64,000 nucleotides of DNA from Gammaproteobacteria bacterium (GTDB taxonomy: Bacteria > Pseudomonadota > Gammaproteobacteria > Steroidobacterales > Steroidobacteraceae), in the NCBI GenBank assembly GCA_021323735.1, contig JAJPKM010000045.1, positions 25,435-89,434 on the forward strand, in the 5' to 3' direction. The notes beneath the pieces are model-generated. The model did not search any database. It was given only the letters and a program-made list of their open reading frames with translations, and was not told where the DNA came from. How positions within the stretch are numbered: the first letter of the stretch is position 1; each line of letters opens with the position of its first letter. A program made the translations under genes and the position numbers. Positions 39,341 to 51,888 of the stretch are shown piece by piece.

Positions 39341-40208
39341 ACTCTCTTATATAGGCGGCCTCGGCGCCGCCTCGGGTGGTCGCGGCATACAGCTCGCAGC
39401 GCAATCCCGAAGTCCCAATGGGGCGGGAAACGACGTAACCACGCTCGATGTAGTTGCCCACCGTCCAGGACGGCAGAGCGGCAATGCCGCGGCCGCTTGC
39501 CACCAGTTGCAGGATGGCCACGGTCAGCTCGGCGGTGCGTCTTTTCGGGTTGACGTGGGCGGGCGTCAGGCAGTGCTTCATGACATCCAGCATCTCGTCC
39601 GGTACCGGATAGGTGATCAAGGTTTCTGCCGCGAAGTCAGCCGCTTCCAGCCAGGCCTTGGCAGCCAGCCGATGGCGGGGGCTCATCAAAGCCACGCTTT
39701 CGTAGCGAAACAGCGGGCTGAAGGTGATGGTGGGGTGGGCTTCTTGCCGATCATGAATGATGGCCAATTCGGCCTCGCCCTGATCCAGCAGCGGCAGGGG
39801 GTCGACGACGAAGCCGGAAATGATGTCCAGCTCCACCTCGGGCCACAGGGTGCGGTAGGCATCCATCGCGGGCATGAGCCAGTCGAAGCAGTTGTGGCAT
39901 TGGACGGCTACCCGGAGGGGGCCGGCGTGGCCCTGGGCGAGGCGCGCCACGTCCCGGCCCGCCTCGGCCACCTGGGGCAGAACCGCCTTTGCCAGGGCCA
40001 GGAGTCGCTGGCCGATGGCGGTGAAGCGCAGCGGGCGGACGTTCTTTTCCACCAGAGCGGCCCCATAGTGGCTTTCCAGGGCCTTGAGCTGATGCGACAG
40101 CGCCGACTGGGTCAGAAACAGGCGAGCCGCTGCTTTGGACAGGCTGCCGCACTCGGCTAAGGCCAATAACGTTTCCAAATGGCGGATTTCAAGGGCGGTG
40201 GACGACAT
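39282..40208 (-). CDS. metR: LysR-family methionine regulator MetR
   Basis: A 308-aa LTTR. The DNA-binding part reads LETLLALAECGSLSKAAARL and FLTQSALSHQLKALES. The effector domain has AVQCHNCFDWLMPAMD, which closely matches the MetR motif ECHTCFDWLMPALD. MetR responds to homocysteine and activates metE, metH and metF in enterics. Divergence from metF-metH supports the same role here. Confidence 0.9.
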   Translation of the reverse strand: MSSTALEIRHLETLLALAECGSLSKAAARLFLTQSALSHQLKALESHYGAALVEKNVRPLRFTAIGQRLLALAKAVLPQVAEAGRDVARLAQGHAGPLRVAVQCHNCFDWLMPAMDAYRTLWPEVELDIISGFVVDPLPLLDQGEAELAIIHDRQEAHPTITFSPLFRYESVALMSPRHRLAAKAWLEAADFAAETLITYPVPDEMLDVMKHCLTPAHVNPKRRTAELTVAILQLVASGRGIAALPSWTVGNYIERGYVVSRPIGTSGLRCELYAATTRGGAEAAYIREFIALTRAQSLTELAGVSAL

Positions 40209-40214
40209 GAGCCC

Positions 40215-40250
40215 GATTCATTCGTGATATTAGAATAATGAGATTGAATC
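40215..40250. promoter_or_regulatory. Probable MetR operator between metR and metF
   Basis: The 81-bp divergent region holds GATTCA (40215-40220) and TGAATC (40245-40250) as perfect inverted arms. Inside it, ATTC-N9-GAAT (40220-40236) gives a T-N11-A core typical of LysR sites. TGAA/TTCA-type half sites are those recognised by MetR. The region is AT-rich relative to its surroundings. No SAM or cobalamin riboswitch was recognised. Confidence 0.5.
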
Positions 40251-40289
40251 AAATCGTAGGCTCCAGCATGCTGATTGTCGAGGTAGTCC

Positions 40290-41170
40290 GTGTCCGACCC
40301 GATCGTTTCATTCGAATTTTTTCCGCCCGGCGATGAGGCGATGGCGCAGCAGCTCTGGCAATCCGTCCAGCGGTTGGCGCCCCTGCGCCCGAGCTTTGTG
40401 TCGGTGACCTACGGCGCCGACGGGTCTACCCGCACGCGGACCCATGAATGCGTATTGCGAATCTTGCGCGAGACCGATCTTCGCGTCGCCCCGCATTTGA
40501 CCTGCGTGGGCGCATCGCGCGCCGAGGTTCTTGAGATCGCGCGGGGCTATTGGCAGCAAGGCGTGCGGCACTTGGTGGCGCTGCGCGGCGATGCCCCCGC
40601 GGGCAACCTGTCGGCGGACGGTCGTTATCGGCCGCATCCCGAGGGTTTCGCGTATGCATCGGACCTCGTCAGCGGTCTGCGCCAGGTGGGAGAATTTGAA
40701 ATATCCGTGGCGGCCTACCCGGAAGGCCATCCTGAGTCCGGCGGCGTCGACGCCGATTTGGAAAACTTGAAACGCAAACTGGACGCCGGTGCCAGCCGCG
40801 CGATTACTCAGTTCGTTTTCGACACGGATTTCTTCCTGCGTTATCGGGATCGCTGTGCCGCCGAAGGAATTCGCGCCAGCATTGTCCCCGGGATATTGCC
40901 GATCACGCGCTTTCCGCAATTGTTGCGGGTCGCACAGCGCTGCGGGGCGTCGGTGCCCGACTGGCTGCACGCCCGCTTCGATGGATTGGATGATGATCCC
41001 GATACTCGCCGCATGATTGCCGCAAACGTGGCCATCGAGCAGGTGCAGCGGCTGCGCCAGCACGGTGTCGAAGAGTTTCACTTCTACACCTTGAATCGCG
41101 CCGAGCTCACTTATGCCATTTGCCACGCGCTGGGCCTCCGGCCGCGTTCGAACGAGGCGCGGGTGGCTTG

Positions 41171-41171
<1 letters not shown>
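40290..41171 (+). CDS. metF: Methylenetetrahydrofolate reductase
   Basis: A 293-aa TIM-barrel flavoenzyme that reduces methylene-THF to methyl-THF. The GTG start at 40290 follows GAGG. Motifs: [48 protein letters not shown] and [12 protein letters not shown]. It supplies methyl-THF to MetH, whose start overlaps the metF stop (TGATG). Confidence 0.96.
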
Positions 41172-44882
<3,711 letters not shown>

Positions 44883-44893
<11 letters not shown>

Positions 44894-45875
44894 TCACGAG
44901 CGAACCGCCTTCGTCACCGGCGGCACCGGATTCGTCGGCCTGAACTTAGTCAAGGAGCTGATGATTCGGGGCTGGGATGTCACCGCTCTGCACCGGCCTT
45001 CCTCGGACCTCAAATTGCTCAAGCGTTTCCGCCCCAAGCTCGCCGTGGGTGCGCTCACCGATCCGGCCGCATTGGCGGCGGCGATCCCTCAGGGTATCGA
45101 TACGATTTTCCACGTGGCCGGCAATACCAGCATGTGGCGCGGCGGCGATGCGCAGCAGACCCGCGACAATGTCGAGGGGACGCGCAACATCGTCGAGGCG
45201 GCACTGGCCAAGGGTGTGCGTCGGCTGGTGGTGACCTCGTCGATTTCGGCGTACGGCATGGTTTCCGGGGAAATCGATGAGCAGACGCCGAGCCTTGCGG
45301 CGAACTCGCAGGTCAACTATCAGAAGACCAAGTGGCAGGCCCAGGAGATTGCCCGCGCCGCCGTAGCGAAGGGGCTGCAAGTCGTCATCATGCAGCCCGG
45401 CGCCATCATGGGTCCCTACGATGTGGGCACGTGGTCTCGATTGTTCCTCATGGTCCGCGACGACAAGTTGCCGGGGGTGCCGGCCTCCATGCTCACGTTC
45501 ACGCATGTACGGGAAGTGGTCGCGGCCCACATCGCCGCCGCCGACAAGGGCGAGAACGGCGGCGCCTACCTGCTCGGCGGCGAGAATAGATCCATGCTGG
45601 AGCTGGTGAGCGAAATCGCCGTATTGGTCGGCAAACCGGTGCCCACCAAAGTCATGTCGACCGCCATGCTGCGCATCGCGGCGGGCGCGGGCGGCCTGGC
45701 CAGCCGCTTTACCGGCAAGCAGCCACCGATCACGCCGGAAATGGTCGAGACCATCTCCAAGAGCGTGAGCACGAAGTCCACCAAGGCGCAGCGCGAGCTG
45801 GGCTACCGCATCGTGCACTTGAAGGAGATGGTCAAGGATTGTTACGACTGGATGGTGGCGGAAGGCCGCATCTAG
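44883..45875 (+). CDS. NAD-dependent epimerase/dehydratase (dihydroflavonol reductase-like)
   Basis: A 330-aa extended short-chain dehydrogenase starting at ATG 44883, 11 bp before the metH stop. The nucleotide motif is [21 protein letters not shown], and the catalytic pair is Y-Q-K-T-K in [14 protein letters not shown]. The [11 protein letters not shown] and [14 protein letters not shown] segments resemble HpnA/dihydroflavonol-4-reductase-like proteins. The substrate is unknown; sugar-nucleotide or hopanoid-related substrates are possible. Confidence 0.88.
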
Positions 45876-45901
45876 CGAAACTCAACACCCGCGCGGGATG
45901 C

Positions 45902-45920
45902 GTCGCCCCCCGGGGACGAC
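45902..45920. terminator. GC-rich stem-loop between convergent genes
   Basis: GTCG-CCCC and GGGG-(A)-CGAC arms with a 2-nt loop and one bulged A lie in the 45-bp gap between the epimerase and the AcvB-like gene. There is no poly-T run on either side, so terminator use is tentative. Confidence 0.3.
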
Positions 45921-47501
45921 TCAAGGTTTCGAGGCCGCAGGTAGTTCTGCGACAGGCTTAGCAGCGGCGGGTTTTGCGGTAGCAGGCTTCGCTGCGGCCA
46001 GAATATCGTCGGCCAGAGCGGCATAGTTGCCGTCGAAGTGATGGCCGCCTTTCACTTTCACGATGTGGAACTTGCCGGGGTCGAGCTTCGGACACAGTGA
46101 ATCGTGTTCGTCTTCCCCGTAGATACACAGCACCGGGATGCCGGTGATGCGATTGACCTCAGGTAGTGTCGCGGGCCCCGACATATCGTCCGAGATCCAG
46201 CTGCTGACATGGAATTCAAACAGGGCATGTTCGGACATGCCGAGTATCGCCATCAGCGCCACGTAGGCCTTGGTGGCATCCGGCAGGCGATTGACGGCGA
46301 AGGGCAGCACGTCGGCTCCCTGTGAGTAGCCGATGAGCAGCACGCGCTGCTTGCCGAAGTGGGACAGGTAGTGGCGGATCATCCGGTCCGTATCGGCGGC
46401 CACGCTGTCCGGTGTCCTGGCGGACCAGTAGTAGCGCAGGGAATCGAGCCCGACGACGGGAATGCCGCGGGCACTCAAGGCGGCGGCGATGTCCTGATCC
46501 AAACCGGCCCAACCACCATCGCCCGACATCAGAATGGCAAAGGTATCCGAAATCTCGGCCGTGGAGGCTGCAGGAACCTCGGTGATGGGCAGGTCGCCCA
46601 AGGCGGCAGGCAGAGCCGGTGCGGCACGGCTTAAGTTAGCCGCGGCCAGCTTGGCGAAGGCCGCGCCGACCGCGGCGCGGGACGCGGCACCGGGCGATGT
46701 ACTGGTCGATGTACTAGGCGAAGTACTGGGTGGTGTGCCGGGCGATGTGCCTGGAGTGGCGTTGCGCGCCGTACTGGACGCAACAGTGGAAAGCGCGCTG
46801 CTTGCCTGAGGCAGCGCTGCCATCGCGGCGCCGTGCACCTGGGACACGAAGTTGCGGACGACCGCAATGGGGCAGACTGCGGGGTCGGCCGGCTGCAGGA
46901 CCACCCAGGGATTGCCCAAACTTCGGGAGGGCAGCAGCGTCACGCCGCGGCCTCGGTTGCGGGTGAATTCAAGTCCCGACCCTTTGCACAGCGGTTTGGC
47001 CAGATCAAGCGTCGGGCAGAACCCCAAGCTCAATGCGCCCGCGAAGGTGTCCTTCGGCGCCTGGGCGAGCACGGCATAGGCCATGGCGCCGCCGGCCGAA
47101 ACTCCGGCCAGGAAGGGAGCCGCGTAGGTGGGACTATGAAAATACGCTTGCACGAAATGGCTCAAGTTCTCGAGATCGCCGTCGGGGAATACGCACTGGC
47201 CGCCATCGGCCTCGAGTGCTGCCTCGAATCTCGGCAGGTCGATGCCAATGACCATCGCGCCTTGTTGGACGAGTTGCTCGGCAAGGGCGTCGGCGTCGCG
47301 ATTCCAGCCCTCATCGCCGGATAGGAACAGTACGACGCCGGTGGCCTGGCCTGCCGGCCTGTAGACGGCGAGATCGTGGAATCGGCCATGGTTCAAGGTC
47401 GTGGGCGCGGCCCAGTCCGGTCCGCTCGAAAGCATCAGGGCGGCGAGGATGAGGCGAATGTTGAGAAGCCAATGAATTTCCTGGAATAGGCGCATATTCA
47501 T
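45921..47501 (-). CDS. AcvB/VirJ-family alpha/beta-hydrolase (exported)
   Basis: About 526 aa with an N-terminal signal sequence (start at 47501 or 47495). Two related alpha/beta-hydrolase halves are visible: the first with VVLFLSGDEGWNRDADALAE and GVSAGGAMAYAV, the second with FAILMSGDGGWAGLDQDIAAAL and LIGYSQGADVLPFAVN. A Ser/Thr/Pro-rich linker (about residues 255-275) joins them. This is the AcvB/VirJ layout; AcvB of Agrobacterium hydrolyses lysyl-phosphatidylglycerol in the periplasm. An Ala/Lys/Pro-rich tail ends the protein. It is divergent from a lipid-type glycosyltransferase, suggesting membrane-lipid remodelling. Confidence 0.85.
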   Translation of the reverse strand: MNMRLFQEIHWLLNIRLILAALMLSSGPDWAAPTTLNHGRFHDLAVYRPAGQATGVVLFLSGDEGWNRDADALAEQLVQQGAMVIGIDLPRFEAALEADGGQCVFPDGDLENLSHFVQAYFHSPTYAAPFLAGVSAGGAMAYAVLAQAPKDTFAGALSLGFCPTLDLAKPLCKGSGLEFTRNRGRGVTLLPSRSLGNPWVVLQPADPAVCPIAVVRNFVSQVHGAAMAALPQASSALSTVASSTARNATPGTSPGTPPSTSPSTSTSTSPGAASRAAVGAAFAKLAAANLSRAAPALPAALGDLPITEVPAASTAEISDTFAILMSGDGGWAGLDQDIAAALSARGIPVVGLDSLRYYWSARTPDSVAADTDRMIRHYLSHFGKQRVLLIGYSQGADVLPFAVNRLPDATKAYVALMAILGMSEHALFEFHVSSWISDDMSGPATLPEVNRITGIPVLCIYGEDEHDSLCPKLDPGKFHIVKVKGGHHFDGNYAALADDILAAAKPATAKPAAAKPVAELPAASKP

Positions 47502-47536
47502 CGTGTAGTCATACTTCAGAAGCAAAATAGGCACGG

Positions 47537-48715
47537 ATGAAAACGATCGATCTCGTGTACGTCAACGCCGGGGGAGGACATCGTTCCGCGGCGACCGCGC
47601 TGGAAATGGCCATACGCGAGCAGGGCAAGGATTGGCGCGTACGACTGGTCAACTTGTTCGAAGTCCTCGATCCCCAGGATGTGTTTCGACGAACCACCGG
47701 CGTCAAGCCGGAAGATTACTACAACGTGCGCCTGGCGCGAGGCTGGACGTTGGGGCTGGCGCAGGAACTGCGAATACTGCAGATGCTCATCCGCTTGAGC
47801 CATCGGTCCTTGGTCGGCCAGTTGCGCCGCCACTGGCTCAAGACCCAGCCGGACCTGGTGGTGTCCCTGATTCCGAATTTCAACCGCGCCATGTATCAGG
47901 GGCTGCGGTTCGCGTGCCCGCTCGTGCCGTATGCGACCGTGCTCACCGACCTTGCGGACTTTCCGCCCCACTTCTGGATCGAGCCGAACCAGGCGCAGCA
48001 TGTCATTTGCGGCACGCCGCGCGCAGTGTCCCAGGCACATGCCACAGCGGGCTTGTCGGCGCAGATTCATCAGACCTCGGGCATGATCATCAATCCGAAT
48101 TTCTATCGCGATTTGAAGCTGGACCGGCAGGCCGAGATGCGCAAACTCGGGCTCGATCCTAACCGGCCGACGGGCATCGTGATGTTCGGCGGCCATGGAT
48201 CGCGTGTCATGAGAGGTATCGCCAAGCGCCTCGATGATGTGCAGCTCATCCTGGTCTGCGGCCACAACGCCGTGCTTGCCGGGCAACTGAGTGCCATGCA
48301 GGCTTCGGCGCCGCGGGTGGTACTGGGATTTACCTCGCAGATCAGCCACTACATGCAGCTCAGCGACTTCTTCATAGGCAAGCCGGGCCCGGGCAGCATC
48401 AGCGAGGCCATCCAACAGCGTCTGCCCGTCATCGTGGTGCGCAACGCGTGGACCATGCCGCAGGAGCGCTATAACTCAGAGTGGGTGGAGGAGAATGGCG
48501 TGGGCGTGGTGCTCGATTCCTTCAAGAGCATTCGGGAGGGCGTCGCCCAGGTGACGGCACAGGCGGAGTCCTACCGTGCCTGTGTCGGGCGCATCCACAA
48601 TCGAGCGGTCTTCGAGATCCCGGAGATTCTCGAGCAAATACTAGCGGCGCCGCCCCGGATAGGCGTCGATTTCATCCAGCATCTCAGGACCCCCCAGCGC
48701 CTGCATCTGTCCTAG
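47537..48715 (+). CDS. MurG/MGDG-synthase-like family 28 glycosyltransferase
   Basis: A 392-aa GT-B enzyme. The N-terminal glycine loop is YVNAGGGHRSAATALEMAI, typical of MGDG synthases and UgtP, and the C-terminal sugar-nucleotide site is FFIGKPGPGSISEAIQQRLPVIV. Relatives transfer galactose or glucose to diacylglycerol. No membrane segment is present, so it would act as a peripheral inner-membrane enzyme. Its start is only 35 bp from that of the divergent AcvB-like gene. Its 3' end overlaps mtgA by 75 bp. Confidence 0.85.
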   Translation: MKTIDLVYVNAGGGHRSAATALEMAIREQGKDWRVRLVNLFEVLDPQDVFRRTTGVKPEDYYNVRLARGWTLGLAQELRILQMLIRLSHRSLVGQLRRHWLKTQPDLVVSLIPNFNRAMYQGLRFACPLVPYATVLTDLADFPPHFWIEPNQAQHVICGTPRAVSQAHATAGLSAQIHQTSGMIINPNFYRDLKLDRQAEMRKLGLDPNRPTGIVMFGGHGSRVMRGIAKRLDDVQLILVCGHNAVLAGQLSAMQASAPRVVLGFTSQISHYMQLSDFFIGKPGPGSISEAIQQRLPVIVVRNAWTMPQERYNSEWVEENGVGVVLDSFKSIREGVAQVTAQAESYRACVGRIHNRAVFEIPEILEQILAAPPRIGVDFIQHLRTPQRLHLS

Positions 48716-49378
48716 GATCCAATCGCGCCGCGTTTGGACATAGGCGGAAGGCGCCGCGGCGGACAGCCGCTGCGGGTTAGGCAGTACGGCGGCGAGCACG
48801 GCCGCCTCGCTGCGTGAGAGTTTGGCGGCGGGTTTCCTGAAGAAGCGCTGGGCGGCAGCTTCGGCGCCGTAGGTGCCGTAGCCGAACTCGGCGATGTTCA
48901 AGTACACCTCCAGGATGCGCCGCTTGGGCCAGGTGGCCTCGATGAGCAGCGTGAAATACGCTTCCAAGCCCTTGCGAAAATAGCTGCGTCCGGACCACAG
49001 AAACAGATTCTTGGCGACCTGCTGGCTGATGGTGCTCGCACCATGCACGCGATGGCTGTGCTGATTGAGCTCGTAGGCCTTCTCGATGGCCTCCACGTCG
49101 AAGCCCCAATGCTCGGGGAACTTTTGATCTTCCGAGGCCACCACGGCGAGTGGGAGATTGGGCGAGATACGATTCAAATCCGCCCAGCGATGGCGAAACA
49201 CATACGTGCGATCATGTTTATGCCAGGCCTCGATCTGCGTCTCCGCCATGAAGGCGGAGTAGGGCGGATCGATCCAACGCAGCAGCGCGACGCTGAGCGC
49301 GCTGCCCGCGGCGCATAGCAGCAGCAGACACAGCAACGCCCAGGCCAGCCGCCGAAGGAAAGATCGCTTCTTGGCCAC
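48641..49378 (-). CDS. mtgA: Monofunctional peptidoglycan glycosyltransferase
   Basis: A 245-aa GT51 enzyme with an N-terminal membrane anchor (LAWALLCLLLLCAAGSALSVALL). Family motifs are VVASEDQKFPEHWGFD with the catalytic Glu, GASTISQQVAKNLFLWSGRS, and KRRILEVYLNIAEFGYGTYG. It polymerises lipid II without a transpeptidase domain. It is convergent with the glycosyltransferase gene. Confidence 0.95.
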   Translation of the reverse strand: MAKKRSFLRRLAWALLCLLLLCAAGSALSVALLRWIDPPYSAFMAETQIEAWHKHDRTYVFRHRWADLNRISPNLPLAVVASEDQKFPEHWGFDVEAIEKAYELNQHSHRVHGASTISQQVAKNLFLWSGRSYFRKGLEAYFTLLIEATWPKRRILEVYLNIAEFGYGTYGAEAAAQRFFRKPAAKLSRSEAAVLAAVLPNPQRLSAAAPSAYVQTRRDWILGQMQALGGPEMLDEIDAYPGRRR

Positions 49379-49383
49379 GCTCG

Positions 49384-49872
49384 CTAGGCAGTGACGCGCC
49401 GTACGCTCTTCATGATGACGGGCTCCACCGGCACATCGTCGAAACCGCGCTTGCGCCCGGTTTCCACCGCCGCGATCTTGTCGATCACGTCCATGCCCTC
49501 GGTCACTTTGGCGAACACCGCGTAGCCGAAATTGCCGCGCGAGTGATCGAGAAAATCATTGTCCTTCAAATTGACGAAGAACTGCGAGGTGGCACTGTTG
49601 ATGTCGTTGGTGCGCGCCATCGAGAGCGTGCCGCGGTTGTTCTTCAGGCCGTTGTCGGCTTCGTTCTTGACCGGCGGCTTGGTTTTCTTCTGAGTCATGT
49701 CCTCGGTGAAGCCACCGCCCTGGATGACGAATCCCGGCACGATGCGGTGAAAAATGGTGCCGTCGAAGAACCCGTCATCGATGTAGCGGGTGAAGTTCGC
49801 GACGGATTCGGGAGCCTCTTTCTCGAAGAGCTCAATGGTGAAGTCGCCGAGGCTGGTTTCGAAACGGATCAT
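49384..49872 (-). CDS. ppiB: Cyclophilin-type peptidyl-prolyl isomerase B
   Basis: A 162-aa cytosolic cyclophilin with no signal peptide, starting at ATG 49872 (ATGA overlap with prmC). Motifs are FHRIVPGFVIQGGG, SMARTNDINSATSQFFVN and FGYAVFAKVTEGMDVID. It speeds proline isomerisation in folding. It is the last gene of the hemA-prfA-prmC-ppiB set. Confidence 0.95.
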   Translation of the reverse strand: MIRFETSLGDFTIELFEKEAPESVANFTRYIDDGFFDGTIFHRIVPGFVIQGGGFTEDMTQKKTKPPVKNEADNGLKNNRGTLSMARTNDINSATSQFFVNLKDNDFLDHSRGNFGYAVFAKVTEGMDVIDKIAAVETGRKRGFDDVPVEPVIMKSVRRVTA

Positions 49873-50720
49873 AGTGTTCCTTGGGTTGTGTGAAGGCCCA
49901 GCGTGATGCGGGGCTTGCCGGAAAGGTCGGGAAAGGTGCGCACGGCGCTGAAACCGTGCTGCCACAGCAATTGAGTGACCGCGGATGCCTGGGTGCTGCC
50001 GTGCTCCAAGACCAGCCAACCTTGGGCCAGCAGATGCTGCGGCGCCTGGGCGATGATGAGCGCCAGGGACTCGAGGCCCGTGGGTCCGCTGGTCAGGGCC
50101 AAGGCAGGCTCTGCCGTGAGTTTCAGAAGCGCAGGATCCGAGTCCGCGATGTAGGGTGGATTCGCCACGATCAGGTCGAAGCGCTCGCCGGGTACGGCGT
50201 CGAGCCAGGACCCTAAGCGCCATGTCACCGACAGTTCGAGCGCCCGGGCATTTCTCGCCGCCACGGCCAGAGCCTGCGCCGAGACATCGACACCCGTCAC
50301 TCGCCACCCCGGACGTTCGCTGGCCAGGCTCAAGGCGATGGCCCCGCTGCCGGTACCCAAGTCCACCACCGAACAGATTTCGCCCGGCATGAGATCCAAA
50401 GCCTGCTGCACCAGGCACTCGGTTTCCGGACGCGGCACGAGCACATCGGGGGTGACGCTGAGCGGCAAGGACCAAAACTCGCGGCTACCGGTGAGGTAGG
50501 CCAGGGGCACGCCGTGCGCACGCTGGGAGATCAGTCCGGTCAACTGGCGCTCGGCCTCTTGGCCAAGCACCTCGTCACCGCGCGCGATCAAGGAGGTGCG
50601 CGACAGGCCCAGCACTTTACCCAGCAGCAACTGTGCGTCCAAGCGCGGTGACTCGGTGTGCGAGCTTAAGCTCGAGGCGGCCTGTTTCACGGCATCGGCA
50701 ATGGTGGGCATGGCCATCAT
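49869..50720 (-). CDS. prmC: Release-factor glutamine methyltransferase
   Basis: About 283 aa; ATGs at 50720, 50717 and 50711 are all possible, the first overlapping the prfA stop. It has [16 protein letters not shown] (SAM motif) and the amide-methyltransferase signature [12 protein letters not shown]. It methylates the Gln of the GGQ motif in RF1, the product of the adjacent prfA gene, and RF2. Confidence 0.95.
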   Translation of the reverse strand: MMAMPTIADAVKQAASSLSSHTESPRLDAQLLLGKVLGLSRTSLIARGDEVLGQEAERQLTGLISQRAHGVPLAYLTGSREFWSLPLSVTPDVLVPRPETECLVQQALDLMPGEICSVVDLGTGSGAIALSLASERPGWRVTGVDVSAQALAVAARNARALELSVTWRLGSWLDAVPGERFDLIVANPPYIADSDPALLKLTAEPALALTSGPTGLESLALIIAQAPQHLLAQGWLVLEHGSTQASAVTQLLWQHGFSAVRTFPDLSGKPRITLGLHTTQGTL

Positions 50721-51799
50721 TCGACCTGTTGCGCCAGCTCTTCTGCCTGATGCTCTTGATTCAGCGCACGTACCAGTTCGTCCAGGTTGCCGTTCATCAC
50801 GTCGTCGAGTTTGTACAGCGTGAGATTGATGCGATGGTCCGTGACGCGGCCTTGGGGGAAATTGTACGTGCGGATGCGCTCGGATCGGTCGCCCGAACCG
50901 ACTTGAAGCTTGCGCGACTGAGCTTGCGCGCTCTGCTGCTTCTCGCGTTCCGCGGACAACAGCCTGGCTTTGAGCAGCGACATGGCGCGCGAACGATTCT
51001 TGTGCTGCGAACGCTCGTCCTGACATTCGACGACGATGCCGGTGGGCAGATGGGTGATGCGGATGGCGGAGTCGGTCTTGTTGACGTGCTGGCCGCCGGC
51101 TCCCGAGGAGCGGTAGGTATCGACGCGCAGGTCCGCAGGATTCAAGTCCACCGCCTCGACCTCTTCGAGCTCCGGCAGAATGGCCACCGTGCACGCCGAA
51201 GTGTGAATGCGTCCTTGGGCTTCGGTCGCCGGCACGCGCTGCACGCGATGCGTGCCGGATTCGAACTTGAGCAGAGAATAGGCGCCGCGGCCGATGACGC
51301 GGCTGATGACCTCTTTATATCCGCCATGTTCGCCGGGGCTTTCGCTCAAGATCTCGACGCCCCACCCCTTGGACTCGGCATAGCGGGTGTACATGCGAAA
51401 CAAGTCGCCCGCAAAGATGGCCGCCTCATCGCCCCCGGTGCCGGCGCGCACCTCTAAGAAGATATTGCTCTCGTCATGCGGGTCCTTCGGTATGAGCAGC
51501 CGCTGCAGCTCGAGTTCCTCGCCCAAGATGCGGGGATTCAAGTCGGCGAGTTCCTCCTGGCCCATCGCGCGGGTGGCCGGGTCCTGGTCCGCGGCCAATT
51601 CCTTCGCGGTGGCCGCATCGCCCTCGAGCGCGAGGAAGCGCCGATAGCGGCCCACCAAGTCTTCCAGCCGCGAGTACTCCATCGAGAGTTCGCGGAACTG
51701 GGTTTGCTTGGAAATGACGCCGGCATCGGACAACAGCCGGCTGATTTCCTCGAAGCGCTCATCGAGTTTTTCCAGCTTGCGCCGGATGGAATCCTTCAT
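50717..51799 (-). CDS. prfA: Peptide chain release factor 1
   Basis: A 360-aa class I release factor that reads UAA and UAG. The GGQ motif is in [19 protein letters not shown], and the PxT tripeptide region that reads the stop codon is [16 protein letters not shown]1 terminates at UAG, which matters for the amber codon in prs at 63.09 kb. Confidence 0.97.
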   Translation of the reverse strand: MKDSIRRKLEKLDERFEEISRLLSDAGVISKQTQFRELSMEYSRLEDLVGRYRRFLALEGDAATAKELAADQDPATRAMGQEELADLNPRILGEELELQRLLIPKDPHDESNIFLEVRAGTGGDEAAIFAGDLFRMYTRYAESKGWGVEILSESPGEHGGYKEVISRVIGRGAYSLLKFESGTHRVQRVPATEAQGRIHTSACTVAILPELEEVEAVDLNPADLRVDTYRSSGAGGQHVNKTDSAIRITHLPTGIVVECQDERSQHKNRSRAMSLLKARLLSAEREKQQSAQAQSRKLQVGSGDRSERIRTYNFPQGRVTDHRINLTLYKLDDVMNGNLDELVRALNQEHQAEELAQQVE

Positions 51800-51850
51800 G
51801 GGCGCGAATTATAGCGGCCTTGAGGGCCGGGAGACGGCCAGAGTATTGCG

Positions 51851-51869
51851 TGGCCGCGTTGCGCGCGGC
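51851..51869. terminator. Stem-loop in the hemA-prfA spacer
   Basis: GGCCGCG and CGCGGCC arms with a 5-nt loop lie in the 89-bp gap between hemA and prfA. It is a strong GC stem without a T-tract and might attenuate or process the transcript. Confidence 0.25.
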
Positions 51870-51888
51870 CGCGAGCGCGGTGATTTGG

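Noticed and set aside
40209..40289. SAM or cobalamin riboswitch before metF-metH
   Set aside because: The gap is only 81 bp and holds no riboswitch-like core; a MetR site explains it better.
46700..46780. Repetitive Ser/Thr/Pro codons in the AcvB-like gene as a separate minisatellite
   Set aside because: It is a low-complexity linker within an otherwise intact reading frame, covered in that gene's entry.
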